A DNA stretch of 64,000 nucleotides from assembly GCA_016716235.1 (NCBI GenBank), contig JADJWS010000002.1:372001-436000 (forward strand), written 5' to 3'. Shown one piece after another: positions 16,511 to 24,752 of this stretch (the first letter of the stretch is position 1; every line of letters starts with the position of its first letter). The stretch is from Candidatus Defluviilinea gracilis. Its GTDB lineage: Bacteria > Chloroflexota > Anaerolineae > Anaerolineales > Villigracilaceae. The translations under genes and the position numbers were made by a program. Under the pieces are notes generated by a model, which did no database searches, was not told the origin of the DNA, and saw only the letters and a list, made by a program, of their open reading frames with translations.

Positions 16511-18007
16511 GTGTCTGAGAAGCTTATTCGCTTGAAAGAGATACTTGGGGAGGTTTCCGATCTCGCTAGAGCCACATCGGTGCTGGATTGGGATCAGCAG
16601 GTAAACATTCCGCCGATGGGCGGAGACGCGCGCGGTCAACAATTGGCGACGCTGGGAAAGATCAGGCAAGAGAAATTCACATCCGATGAGGTGGGACGCT
16701 TGATCGATGACCTGAAACCCGAATTTGCCGGCGTAGATTCGGATGACGCCGCGATGATCCGTGTTGCCGCCCGAAATTACGATAAGGCGAAGCGCGTTCC
16801 ACCGTCTTTCGTGGCGGAACAGGCAGTAGCCACTTCGAAATCCTTTGAAGCGTGGGTGGAAGCAAAGGGAAAATCGGACTATTCGATCTTTCTGCCACAT
16901 CTGCAAAAAATGGTAGAACTTGTTCACAAGTACATTTCATTCTTTCCGCCTGCCGACCACCCCTACGACACACTGCTGGATGATTATGAACCCGGCATGA
17001 AGACCGCCGATGTGAAAGCCATCTTTGAGGGATTGCGCCCCAAGCAGGTGGAGTTGATCAAAGCCGTAAGCGAGGCAAAACAAGTCGGCGATGGTTTCTT
17101 GCGGAAAAAATATAACGAGAAAAAATTGTGGGATTTTGGCGAAGAGGTCGTCAAAAGTTTCGGCTACGATTTCAGCCGCGGCAGGCAGGATAAAGCCGCG
17201 CATCCGTTTGAAACCACGTTCAGCGTGAACGATGTCCGCATCACCACGCGTTTTGAAGCCGACAACCCGCTGGCGATGATCTTCAGTACCATGCACGAAG
17301 CGGGACACGGCATGTACGAGCAGGGCGTGAACCCCGCGTACGAACGCACCGCCTTGGAAAGCGGCGCATCGCTTGCCGTTCACGAGTCGCAATCTCGCCT
17401 GTGGGAAAATCTTGTTGGGCGGTCGCTTCCGTTTTGGGAACACTTCTACCCGAAACTCAAAAAGACTTTCCCGAGGCAACTCGATGGCATCGGGCTCAAG
17501 GCATTCTATAAAGCCGTCAACAAGGTTGCGCCTTCGCTCATCCGCGTCAATGCCGATGAAGCCACGTACAACCTGCACATCATGCTCCGCCTCGAGCTCG
17601 AGATCGCCATGGTCGAGAACAAGATCGACCTCAAACACCTGCCTGAAATTTGGAACACAAAGATGCGGGAATATCTCGGCGTCACTCCGCCGAATGACGC
17701 GCAGGGCGTGTTACAGGATATTCACTGGTCGGCCGGGTTGGTCGGATACTTTTCCACATATGCGCTGGGTAATCTCATTTCTGCCCAGTTGTGGGAAAAG
17801 ATCAACAAAGATATTCGCAACCTCGACGATCAATTTCGCGCGGGTAAATTCGATGCCCTGCTCGGCTGGCTTCGAGAGAACATCCACCAACATGGTCAAA
17901 AATACGATCCGCAAGATCTCGTCCGGCAAGTCACCGGTTCAAAGATCACAGCGGAGCCATATGTTCGCTACCTGACGAAAAAATATAGCGAGATATACTC
18001 TTTGTAA
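16511..18007 (+). CDS. Peptidase M32 carboxypeptidase (Taq carboxypeptidase type)
   Basis: The 498-residue metallocarboxypeptidase belongs to family M32, cytoplasmic enzymes that trim C-terminal residues from peptides. The zinc motif HEAGHGMYEQG lies near residue 260. DNPLAMIFSTMHEAGH precedes it, and the downstream ESGASLAVHESQSRLWEN supplies the third ligand Glu (HESQSR motif). The C-terminal ILRLELE-like and HWSAGLVGYFSTYALGN segments are family hallmarks. GTG at 16511 is used because AGGAG sits just before it (16501-16505) and homologous N-termini begin here. An ATG at 16478 would overlap the upstream dehydrogenase. The length is normal. Confidence 0.92.
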   Translation: MSEKLIRLKEILGEVSDLARATSVLDWDQQVNIPPMGGDARGQQLATLGKIRQEKFTSDEVGRLIDDLKPEFAGVDSDDAAMIRVAARNYDKAKRVPPSFVAEQAVATSKSFEAWVEAKGKSDYSIFLPHLQKMVELVHKYISFFPPADHPYDTLLDDYEPGMKTADVKAIFEGLRPKQVELIKAVSEAKQVGDGFLRKKYNEKKLWDFGEEVVKSFGYDFSRGRQDKAAHPFETTFSVNDVRITTRFEADNPLAMIFSTMHEAGHGMYEQGVNPAYERTALESGASLAVHESQSRLWENLVGRSLPFWEHFYPKLKKTFPRQLDGIGLKAFYKAVNKVAPSLIRVNADEATYNLHIMLRLELEIAMVENKIDLKHLPEIWNTKMREYLGVTPPNDAQGVLQDIHWSAGLVGYFSTYALGNLISAQLWEKINKDIRNLDDQFRAGKFDALLGWLRENIHQHGQKYDPQDLVRQVTGSKITAEPYVRYLTKKYSEIYSL

Positions 18008-18027
18008 ATGTGTCTGGTGCGTATAGA

Positions 18028-18067
18028 AACAAGTCCAATGATTCTTTCATGGGTCATTGGACTTGTT
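18028..18067. repeat. Perfect 14-bp hairpin after the M32 gene
   Basis: AACAAGTCCAATGA (18028-18041) pairs with TCATTGGACTTGTT (18054-18067) around a 12-base loop. It is followed by CATGAATAA rather than a T-run, so it is a strong structure but an uncertain terminator. The next gene starts ten bases later. Confidence 0.65.
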
Positions 18068-18076
18068 CATGAATAA

Positions 18077-18988
18077 ATGAAATTTCGACTCCTACTCATC
18101 GCCTCTCTTCTCGGACTTGCGGCCGGTTGCGCCTCCCCGGCCTCAAGCCCCATCCCGACCCCGATTCCGCCTGAACAACTACCCCTTGTCATCGCTCAAA
18201 CTGCGGAAGCGGCGAACCTCGCCGCCACGGAAACCCACCTCGCGTCTCTTTCCACACTGGCGCCCACAATGCCTCCCGCGCCAACGTTGACCATCACGCC
18301 GGGTCCATCTCCTACCGCAACCAGCATTCCCGGGCACGACCGCGCGGAGATCGAGATCAGTTCGCCGGGTCCGTTTTCGAAAGTGATCTCGCCGATCACC
18401 CTCAAAATGGATATTACGACCGGCGCGAGCGAAATTGTGCAAGTGGACCTGTTCGGCGAAGATGGGCGATTGATCACGCGCCTGCTCAAAAAGAATGTGC
18501 CCACCTCCAACAACGGCATCCAGCAGACCATCAAAGTCGCATTTGAGATTCCCGGCGCGGCGGAGGTGGCGCGGCTTACCGTCAGCACCTTCGATGAATT
18601 TGACCGCGCGCAAGCCGTAAATTCCGTTCGGCTGTTGTTGCTCTCCTCGGGGGAAAATGAGATCACCACGCCGGGAAATCCCTCTGAGCCGATCCGCGTC
18701 TTTTTCCCAACCAAAAAAGATTCCGCGTCGGGCGGCAATCTCGCCGTTCGCGGGGATGTCTGGCCCTTCAGTGTGGAGCCGATCATCCTCGAGTTGATCA
18801 CGCCGGATGGAAAGTCGCTGGGGTTGCGCGTGCTGAATATCGCACAAGCCTCGCCGCAGTTGTTTGAAACGACAATACCCTATCGAGTTTCGGAGCCGGT
18901 CACCGCCCGCCTGACCATCCATCAAGAAGATGACCGCATTCCCGGTGTGTTTTATGTGTTCACTCAGGAAGTCCTGCTCAACCCGTAA
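18077..18988 (+). CDS. Lipoprotein with Ig-like C-terminal region, function unknown
   Basis: The 303-residue protein has a clear lipoprotein signal (LLLIASLLGLAAGC, Cys18), then about 70 residues rich in Pro, Thr and Ala. The remaining 200 residues are beta-rich without catalytic motifs. EIEISSPGPFSKVISPITLK resembles the start of a bacterial Ig-like fold, as does a second segment near residue 200. I recognise no specific family. It stands between a hairpin and the tRNA-Pro promoter, with its stop codon two bases before that promoter. Similar linker-plus-Ig lipoproteins occur elsewhere in this window (52262). Confidence 0.75.
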   Translation: MKFRLLLIASLLGLAAGCASPASSPIPTPIPPEQLPLVIAQTAEAANLAATETHLASLSTLAPTMPPAPTLTITPGPSPTATSIPGHDRAEIEISSPGPFSKVISPITLKMDITTGASEIVQVDLFGEDGRLITRLLKKNVPTSNNGIQQTIKVAFEIPGAAEVARLTVSTFDEFDRAQAVNSVRLLLLSSGENEITTPGNPSEPIRVFFPTKKDSASGGNLAVRGDVWPFSVEPIILELITPDGKSLGLRVLNIAQASPQLFETTIPYRVSEPVTARLTIHQEDDRIPGVFYVFTQEVLLNP

Positions 18989-18989
18989 C

Positions 18990-19018
18990 TTGTCAATTCA
19001 CAATCCGGTGTGTATAAT
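18990..19018 (+). promoter_or_regulatory. Consensus promoter of tRNA-Pro
   Basis: TTGTCA (18990-18995), a 17-base spacer and a perfect TATAAT (19013-19018) place transcription start a dozen bases before the tRNA. Confidence 0.85.
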
Positions 19019-19037
19019 TCGCACGCTTTGCAGTAAT

Positions 19038-19111
19038 CGGGGTGTGGCTCAGACCGGTAGAGCGCACGGTTCGGGTCCGTGAGGTCCCGAGTTCAAATCT
19101 CGGCACCCCGA
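19038..19111 (+). tRNA. tRNA-Pro (anticodon CGG)
   Basis: A full cloverleaf can be folded by hand. The acceptor CGGGGTG (19038-19044) pairs with CACCCCG (19104-19110), and the discriminator is A. The D stem is GCTC/GAGC, the anticodon stem CACGG/CCGTG with loop TTCGGGT, and the T stem CCGAG/CTCGG with loop TTCAAAT. The anticodon is CGG, reading the proline codon CCG, and G37 fits tRNA-Pro. The 3' CCA is not encoded. It is flanked by its own promoter and a terminator. Confidence 0.97.
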
Positions 19112-19116
19112 CAAAA

Positions 19117-19143
19117 CAAGACTCCCGAAAGGGAGTCTTGTTT
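19117..19143 (+). terminator. Terminator of tRNA-Pro
   Basis: CAAGACTCCC (19117-19126) pairs perfectly with GGGAGTCTTG (19131-19140) around a GAAA tetraloop, followed by TTT. Confidence 0.9.
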
Positions 19144-19203
19144 ATTAATTGCAGGTAAGCGCAAGACATTGAGCTTTTCTCTACCGTACATCTGCACCGC
19201 TAA

Positions 19204-19290
19204 GTGTCGCCATGCGACACCCGCAAAGAACGCAAAGAAAACCTTTTTAACTTGGCGGTCTTAGCGTGCTTTGCGGTAAAAGTCTTCTCA
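19204..19290. repeat. Long imperfect palindrome, GCAAAG dialect, copy 1
   Basis: A perfect hairpin GTGTCGC-CAT-GCGACAC (19204-19220) leads into arms CCGCAAAGAACGCAAAG and CTTAGCGTGCTTTGCGG. Two further copies of the long arms occur at 31201-31275 and 34757-34830 in the same orientation. It is non-coding. Confidence 0.7.
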
Positions 19291-19343
19291 TGTATGGTAG
19301 AGAAGAATCTGAAAAATCTTGCAATCCTGAACGGGGTGAGTGA

Positions 19344-19349
19344 TAAAAT
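19344..19349 (+). promoter_or_regulatory. -10 box of a probably leaderless promoter
   Basis: TAAAAT lies eight bases before the ATG at 19358 with no ribosome-binding site between. Confidence 0.55.
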
Positions 19350-19357
19350 CGCTCCAA

Positions 19358-20179
19358 ATGGCAGATCATACCGCGCTCGAACTTGACACTATTCTCTATC
19401 ACCTGGGGCAGGCAGGCTTGCGGCTGGCTGAGATCGGCGCGGCTGAGGGGGCGGCGGGCAATATTTCGGTCTGCCTGCGGAAGCCGCTGGAGGTTCGCGC
19501 CCAATTCCCTCAAGAGCAGGAGATCGAGTTGCCTCATGCCTCCCCTGAATTGGCTGGGATGATGCTGATCGTCAGCGGATCAGGCAGAAGGTTGAGAGAG
19601 ATCGCCGAATCTCCGTTGGGAAACCTTGCCTGTGTCACGGTCGACCCTGGCGGGCGGACCGGTAAGTTGCACACATCGTCCCGGCGCCAGTTTCAGCGGG
19701 TGACGAGCGAATTCAACTCCCATCTCGGCGTCCACGCGGACCGGATGCGCTCGACAGATGTCGCCCTTCATGCCGTCATCCACGCCCAGCCCGTGCATCT
19801 CACGCACCTCAGCCACCTCGAAGAATATCAGGATGAGAAAACGCTCAGCCGGCGGTTGCTCCGTTGGCAACCCGAAGCCATCCTCAACATGCCGGAGGGG
19901 ATCGGGGTAGTCCCTTTCCTGTTACCCGGCTCCGCTCAGTTGGTGGTGGAGACCAAACTCTCGCTTCGAACTCACCGAGTGGTGATTTGGGCGCGTCATG
20001 GGGTGATGGCGCGCGCCGATCATTCGATTTTGAGCGCCTCCGACCTGATCGAATACGCGGAAACCGCGGCTCACTACGAGACCTTGAACCGGTTCGCCGA
20101 CTCGCCGGGCGGCGGGCTTAGCGCGGAGGAGATCCGCGAAATCGCCAAATCGTGGAATGTGGCGCAGTCGGTTTTTTGA
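19358..20179 (+). CDS. Class II aldolase, rhamnulose-1-phosphate aldolase-like
   Basis: The 273-residue protein belongs to the zinc-dependent class II aldolase/adducin family and resembles RhaD, which splits L-rhamnulose 1-phosphate into dihydroxyacetone phosphate and lactaldehyde. Visible elements are AAGNISVCL near residue 30 (phosphate-binding Asn), a catalytic Glu in VTSEFNSH, the zinc histidines in HAVIHAQPVHLTHLSH, and a third His in VVIWARHGVMA. The ATG at 19358 is preferred to an in-frame start at 19340, which lies inside the promoter; TAAAAT ends eight bases upstream. No other rhamnose genes are nearby, so the substrate is inferred from family resemblance only. Confidence 0.82.
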   Translation: MADHTALELDTILYHLGQAGLRLAEIGAAEGAAGNISVCLRKPLEVRAQFPQEQEIELPHASPELAGMMLIVSGSGRRLREIAESPLGNLACVTVDPGGRTGKLHTSSRRQFQRVTSEFNSHLGVHADRMRSTDVALHAVIHAQPVHLTHLSHLEEYQDEKTLSRRLLRWQPEAILNMPEGIGVVPFLLPGSAQLVVETKLSLRTHRVVIWARHGVMARADHSILSASDLIEYAETAAHYETLNRFADSPGGGLSAEEIREIAKSWNVAQSVF

Positions 20180-20188
20180 CGTGTTTCC

Positions 20189-20217
20189 TTGTCAGCGCGG
20201 GCGTTTGAGCCTATACT
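20189..20217 (+). promoter_or_regulatory. Consensus promoter of the CBS-protein gene
   Basis: TTGTCA (20189-20194) and TATACT (20212-20217) are separated by exactly 17 bases. The leader of about 30 bases contains AAAGGAG before the ATG at 20255. Confidence 0.8.
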
Positions 20218-20254
20218 TTGACCTATCTTCCAAGACGCGAAAGGAGAGCGAACC

Positions 20255-20692
20255 ATGGCTACTGTGCAGGATATGATCCGTAAAAAAGGAACAGAAATCT
20301 TTATGATTACGCCTTCGGCTACCGTGCTGGAAGCCATGAAATTGATGGAAACGCACAATACCGGCGCGGTTTTGGTCATGGATGGCGGAGAGGTGAAGGG
20401 GATATTGTCTGAGCGAGATTGCGTTCGGAAGTTGGAACTTTCGGGGAAACAGGCAACGGACACGAAGGTCGATGAGATCATGACGGGGAAGGTCATTGCC
20501 ATCGATACGAACGAGGAACTCGAAACCTGCATGGCTCTGATGCTGGAGAAAAATATCCGTCACCTGCCTGTGTACTCTGAGGGAAAACTCGAGGGGTTGA
20601 TCTCGGTGCGCGACGTGCTCCGCGAGGTGGTGGAAGTGCAGAAGTCGATGATCTCTCAGCTGGAACATTACATCACCGGGGGGGGACGGTAA
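20255..20692 (+). CDS. Two-CBS-domain protein
   Basis: The 145-residue protein is a tandem pair of CBS domains with nothing fused to it. The first runs about residues 1-65 (ITPSATVLEAMKLMETHNTG, then GILSERD) and the second about 70-130 (IMTGKVIAIDTNEELETCM, then GLISVRDVL). Such proteins bind adenine nucleotides or SAM in the cleft between the domains and act as sensors. AAAGGAG precedes the ATG, and a consensus promoter lies upstream. Its stop overlaps the start of the amidase gene (TAATG), so the two are translationally coupled. What it senses is not visible. Confidence 0.9.
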   Translation: MATVQDMIRKKGTEIFMITPSATVLEAMKLMETHNTGAVLVMDGGEVKGILSERDCVRKLELSGKQATDTKVDEIMTGKVIAIDTNEELETCMALMLEKNIRHLPVYSEGKLEGLISVRDVLREVVEVQKSMISQLEHYITGGGR

Positions 20693-22203
20693 TGATCCTG
20701 CCAGAGTGGACAATCGCCGACCTAAAGCAGAAATTCGAAGCCGACGAACTGACGGCGCGTCAGGTGGCGGATCTTTATTTGTCGCGCATCGAGGCGGTGG
20801 ATAAGAACGGTCCTCACGTTAATTCGATCATTGAATTGAACCCGGACGCGCTGGAGATCGCTTCCGCGTTGGACGCCGAGCGGAAAAAGGGGAAGGTGCG
20901 CGGCGCATTGCATGGAATCCCGGTTTTGTTGAAGGATAATATCGACACACACGACAAAATGCAAACGACCGCCGGGTCGCTTGCTCTTGAGGGGAACTAT
21001 GCCGCGCGGGATGCGTTCATTGTGAAGCAACTTCGCAAAGCGGGCGCGGTGATTTTGGGCAAGACCAACCTCAGCGAGTGGGCAAACTTTCGCGGAAAGA
21101 ATTCGGTGAGCGGATGGTCCTCGCGTGGCGGCTTGACACGCAACCCGTATGCGTTGGATCGCTCCGCGTGCGGGTCGTCCTCCGGATCGGGGGCGGCAAT
21201 TGCGGCGAATTTATCCGTCGGGGCGGTGGGCACCGAAACCGACGGCTCGATCATTTGCCCCGCGCAGACGAATGGAATTGTTGGAATCAAGCCGACGCTT
21301 GGTTTGTTGAGCCGCAGCGGAATCATTCCCATCGCGCACAGCCAGGATACGCCCGGTCCCATGACGCGGACGGTCGCCGACGCCGCGATCCTGCTCGGGG
21401 CGATGACGGGAGTCGACGCGGGCGACTCAGTTACACGTCCGAGCAAGAAGCGGGGCTTGTCCAATTACGCAAAGTTTTTCGATCTGGATGGACTCAAAGG
21501 CGCGCGGATCGGAGTCGCGCGGAATATGGCGGGCTCGAATCCGCGCGCGCTCAAGATTTTGGAAAATTGTATCGACGTGATGAAACATCTTGGCGCGATC
21601 GTGATCGATCCTGCCGATGTGAAAAACATCGATAAGTTTGCGGAAACAGAACGCGAGGTGTTGTATTACGAATACAAGGCGGATTTAAACGCGTATTTGA
21701 AATCGCTTGGCGCGGAAGCGCGCGTTCATTCCATGGAAGATGTGATCAGGTTCAACGAAGAAAACCGCGATCTTGTCCTGCCGTATTTTGGTCACGAACG
21801 GATGACGACCGCCCTGGAAAAAGGCTCGCTGAAAGCAAAAAAATACAAAGATGCCTTGAAGAAGAATTTGCGCCTGACGCGAAAAGATGGGATCGACGCA
21901 ACCTTGAAGAAATATAAGCTCGATGCCATCGTCGCCCCTTCAGGCGGGCCAGCGTGGATGATCGACCTCGCCAACGGCGACGCGATCAACTGGGATATGG
22001 AATCGACCTCTGCCGCGGCTGTGGCGGGGTATCCGCACATCACAGTCCCTGCGGGGTATGTGTTCGGTTTGCCGGTGGGCATTTCATTTTTCTCAACCGC
22101 CTGGCAGGAACCGACATTGATCAAACTCGCCTACGCCTTCGAACAAGCGACGCAATACCGCCGCCAGCCGCGTTTCCTCCCGACGGCGATATTGAATGTG
22201 TAG
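20692..22203 (+). CDS. Amidase signature family hydrolase
   Basis: The 503-residue enzyme belongs to the amidase signature family, with a Ser-cisSer-Lys triad. The Lys is in GIPVLLKDNIDTHDKMQTTA near residue 83. The Gly/Ser-rich region GSSSGSGAAIAANL and the nucleophile segment GTETDGSIICPA follow near residues 160-190. The whole central signature fits. GatA is a relative, but the sequence is closer to stand-alone amidases, which keep TAGS-like LEG features and lack gatB/gatC neighbours. The ATG overlaps the stop of the CBS gene. Substrate unknown; exported peptide amides or other amides are possible, but there is no signal peptide, so it acts in the cytoplasm. Confidence 0.9.
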   Translation: MILPEWTIADLKQKFEADELTARQVADLYLSRIEAVDKNGPHVNSIIELNPDALEIASALDAERKKGKVRGALHGIPVLLKDNIDTHDKMQTTAGSLALEGNYAARDAFIVKQLRKAGAVILGKTNLSEWANFRGKNSVSGWSSRGGLTRNPYALDRSACGSSSGSGAAIAANLSVGAVGTETDGSIICPAQTNGIVGIKPTLGLLSRSGIIPIAHSQDTPGPMTRTVADAAILLGAMTGVDAGDSVTRPSKKRGLSNYAKFFDLDGLKGARIGVARNMAGSNPRALKILENCIDVMKHLGAIVIDPADVKNIDKFAETEREVLYYEYKADLNAYLKSLGAEARVHSMEDVIRFNEENRDLVLPYFGHERMTTALEKGSLKAKKYKDALKKNLRLTRKDGIDATLKKYKLDAIVAPSGGPAWMIDLANGDAINWDMESTSAAAVAGYPHITVPAGYVFGLPVGISFFSTAWQEPTLIKLAYAFEQATQYRRQPRFLPTAILNV

Positions 22204-22205
22204 AA

Positions 22206-22892
22206 TTATTTCATTTTGAGCTTGTGTTTGCGCGCATAGATCACCCATGCGGCGTAGAGCCCAATCACTGTCAATAGGACGACCACCCAGAACGCGGGCG
22301 GCAGAGTCAGCCCATAGGCTCCCACCATCACGGTGAAGACGGTTGAAACGGTTCGACCGAAAAGATTCGCGATAAAAAAGCGCCGCGCAGAGATGGACGC
22401 CAACCCCGCCACGTAGCACATCGCATCGGAGGGAAAGATAGGCAGGTTAAACGCCAGGAAATAAAAAAAGATCCCCTGATTTTTCGAGATCGATTCCCAG
22501 CGGTCGATTGCCCGTTGCGTTGCCAGCCGATAGGCGAGAGGCCGCCCATAACGACGAGCAAGATAAAACGCGACCTGGCTTCCGATCACAGCGACGGGAA
22601 TGGTGATGAATAAAGATTTCCAAAACCCGAAGACATAACCGCCCGCAAACACGAGCGCCTGCCCGGGCACAAATGCGACAATCAACTGCAACACCAACAG
22701 CGCGGAGTATACTGCAACCCCCCAGTTTCCATACTCTTCGATCAAGCCGGCAACAGCCTCCCGGTTGCCGAACCAACCGATAAACTCGACGAACGGTTCG
22801 CGCCACCACCAAAACAACAACACACAGATACCGCCGATCAGTATCGTTTTCCATGTTTGATGAACGAAGCCTGTTATTCCGCTTGGTTTCAC
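22206..22892 (-). CDS. VTT-domain (DedA/TVP38-like) membrane protein
   Basis: The 228-residue polytopic protein belongs to the VTT (SNARE-associated) superfamily, lipid scramblase- or transporter-like proteins of the cytoplasmic membrane. It has an N-terminal helix, the re-entrant segment VAFVPGQALVFAGGYVFG, a second conserved region with AFYLARRYGRPLA and FNLPIFPSDAMCYVAGL, and two C-terminal helices ending in a basic tail. GTG at 22892 is chosen because GGAG lies seven bases upstream and a TATACT box (22933-22938, minus) lies before it. An in-frame GTG at 22982 would add 30 mostly polar residues and would lie upstream of that box. The gene ends two bases from the convergent amidase stop. 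Confidence 0.85.
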   Translation of the reverse strand: MKPSGITGFVHQTWKTILIGGICVLLFWWWREPFVEFIGWFGNREAVAGLIEEYGNWGVAVYSALLVLQLIVAFVPGQALVFAGGYVFGFWKSLFITIPVAVIGSQVAFYLARRYGRPLAYRLATQRAIDRWESISKNQGIFFYFLAFNLPIFPSDAMCYVAGLASISARRFFIANLFGRTVSTVFTVMVGAYGLTLPPAFWVVVLLTVIGLYAAWVIYARKHKLKMK

Positions 22893-23006
22893 TCGTCTGC
22901 TCCGATGGAGATTAGGGCTATCGCCTCGCGTGAGTATACCCGAATGAAGTTTGCGTGGTGATTTTTGTCCTCCAAACGTCACTGTGCCGGTGTAATCATT
23001 TTAGGC

Positions 23007-23012
23007 TATACT
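23007..23012 (+). promoter_or_regulatory. -10 box of the formate dehydrogenase operon
   Basis: TATACT lies 16 bases before the ATG at 23029. The leader would be only about ten bases, with GGAG at 23020-23023. The -35 region is weak. Confidence 0.5.
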
Positions 23013-23028
23013 TCTGCGCGGAGATTTC

Positions 23029-24702
23029 ATGGCAGACCATACCCTTGCTTCCCTCAAACCTGCAATCGAATCCTACCTCCCGATGGGCCGCGCGGGGCTG
23101 TTGCCAGCCTTGCATGCGGCTCAAAAAATATATGGTTGGATCTCCGAGCCTGTCGCGGCAGAGATCGCCCGGTCGTTGCGCGTGCCTCTTGCCGATGTGC
23201 ACGGCGTGATCGAGTTTTATTCCCTCTTCTATAACGAACCAACCAGCCGTCGCGTTATTCGCGTGTGCGCGGATGTGGCGTGCGCGCTCAAAGGCGGAGA
23301 CAAGGTGTTGGAGCAATTGTGTTCGCAACATGGACTCAAACCGCGTCAAACGACGGGCGACCTGTCTCTAACCATCGAGCCGAGTCCCTGCCTGGGGCTG
23401 TGCGAACACGCGCCAGCGGTATGGACGATGGACGAAGGGCGATCGACGACCGGAGATGGAACGAAAGCGGAAAGTCGTCCCTTGTCCATGGTCTATGGCT
23501 CAATTCGTATGCTCACCGCAAACTGCGGCAACGGCACAACATCACTCGAAGCATACGGCGACTATGTTGCCCTGAAAAAGGCATTCACGATGAAACCCGA
23601 AGAGGTTGTCGCGGAAGTCAAGGCTTCAGGCTTGGTGGGGCGCGGCGGCGCGGCATTCCCGACAGGAATCAAATGGGAGGGCGCGGCAAAAGCGGCAGGC
23701 GACCAGAAATACATCATCTGTAACGCGGACGAATCCGAGCCGGGCACGTTCAAAGATCGAATCTTGTTGCTCGACGACCCGCATCGCACCATCGAAGGGA
23801 TGCGCATTGCCGCGTTTGCCATCGGCGCAACGAAGGGATACATTTACATTCGTGGAGAGTACCCGTACATTGCGCCGGTTTTGGAAAACGCTTTAACCGA
23901 AGCGCGTTCTGCCGGGTACCTGAACGAAAAATTCGATATCGAAATCCGTGTCGGCGCGGGCGCCTACATTTGCGGCGAGGAGACCGCGCTGTTTGAGTCC
24001 ATCGAAGGCAAACGCGGCTTTCCGCGCATCAAGCCGCCCTTCCCAACGACTCACGGCGTGTTCGGCAAACCGACCGTCGTCAACAACGTTGAATCGCTCT
24101 GCAATATCCCGTTAATCATCGGGTTGGGCGCCTCCGCATATCGAAAGATCGGAACTGAGAAATCGCCGGGACCCAAATTGTTCTGCGTTTCCGGTGACGT
24201 GACGAAGCCCGGGTTGTACGAAGCCCCGTTTGGCATGACTTTACGCGAACTGCTTGACCTGGCGGGCGGTGTTGCGAATAACAAGAAGTTGAGATCCGTC
24301 TTGTTCGGCGGCGCGGCGGGAGCGTTTGCCACATCCGAACACCTCGATATGAAAATGACCTTCGAAGATTTGCGCGCGGCTGGCTTGCCTCTTGGTTCCG
24401 GCGTGGTGATGGTCTTCGATGAAACGCGCGACATGCGGGCGGTGTTACAGAGCCTCGGTCACTTCTTCGCGCACGAATCATGCGGCAAGTGTTATCCCTG
24501 CCAGATGGGCACACAGCGTCAAATGGAAATTTTAGATCGCGTTGCGGCGGGGAAAACTCTCGACGGCGATTTGATCCGCTTGCAGGATGTCGGCTGGACG
24601 ATGACGGATGCGAGTTTATGCGGCTTGGGTCAGACCGCGGCAAGCGCCACCCTCTCTGCAATGAAGTTATGGCCAGAATTGTTTGAAGGTTCGAAAGATT
24701 GA
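23029..24702 (+). CDS. NADH-oxidising/reducing flavin subunit of formate dehydrogenase (NuoE-NuoF fusion)
   Basis: The 557-residue protein fuses a NuoE-like and a NuoF-like domain. Residues about 1-150 form the thioredoxin-like [2Fe-2S] domain with ligands CADVAC and CLGLC. From about residue 190 comes the FMN/NAD-binding part: GRGGAAFPTGIKW (NADH), NADESEPGTFKDR, and GAGAYICGEETAL with ESIEGKRGFPR (FMN). Near residue 480, ESCGKCYPCQMG plus a later Cys binds a [4Fe-4S] cluster. This is the diaphorase end that hands electrons to or from NAD+. Comparable subunits occur as HoxF/HoxEF in hydrogenases and FdsB in formate dehydrogenases; the downstream FdhA-type gene selects the second. The next two genes follow closely in the same direction. 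Confidence 0.92.
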   Translation: MADHTLASLKPAIESYLPMGRAGLLPALHAAQKIYGWISEPVAAEIARSLRVPLADVHGVIEFYSLFYNEPTSRRVIRVCADVACALKGGDKVLEQLCSQHGLKPRQTTGDLSLTIEPSPCLGLCEHAPAVWTMDEGRSTTGDGTKAESRPLSMVYGSIRMLTANCGNGTTSLEAYGDYVALKKAFTMKPEEVVAEVKASGLVGRGGAAFPTGIKWEGAAKAAGDQKYIICNADESEPGTFKDRILLLDDPHRTIEGMRIAAFAIGATKGYIYIRGEYPYIAPVLENALTEARSAGYLNEKFDIEIRVGAGAYICGEETALFESIEGKRGFPRIKPPFPTTHGVFGKPTVVNNVESLCNIPLIIGLGASAYRKIGTEKSPGPKLFCVSGDVTKPGLYEAPFGMTLRELLDLAGGVANNKKLRSVLFGGAAGAFATSEHLDMKMTFEDLRAAGLPLGSGVVMVFDETRDMRAVLQSLGHFFAHESCGKCYPCQMGTQRQMEILDRVAAGKTLDGDLIRLQDVGWTMTDASLCGLGQTAASATLSAMKLWPELFEGSKD

Positions 24703-24752
24703 ACGTTGAAAGTTTTCAACTTGCCGACTTTCGCCTTTCAAACGGAGTATCT

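Noticed and set aside
18028..18067. Standard rho-independent terminator after the M32 gene
   Set aside because: The 14-bp stem is perfect but is followed by CATGAATAA, so it is listed as a hairpin only.
20692..22203. GatA subunit of the Glu-tRNA(Gln) amidotransferase
   Set aside because: No gatB or gatC nearby, and the gene is coupled to a CBS protein; the amidase signature alone does not justify the name.
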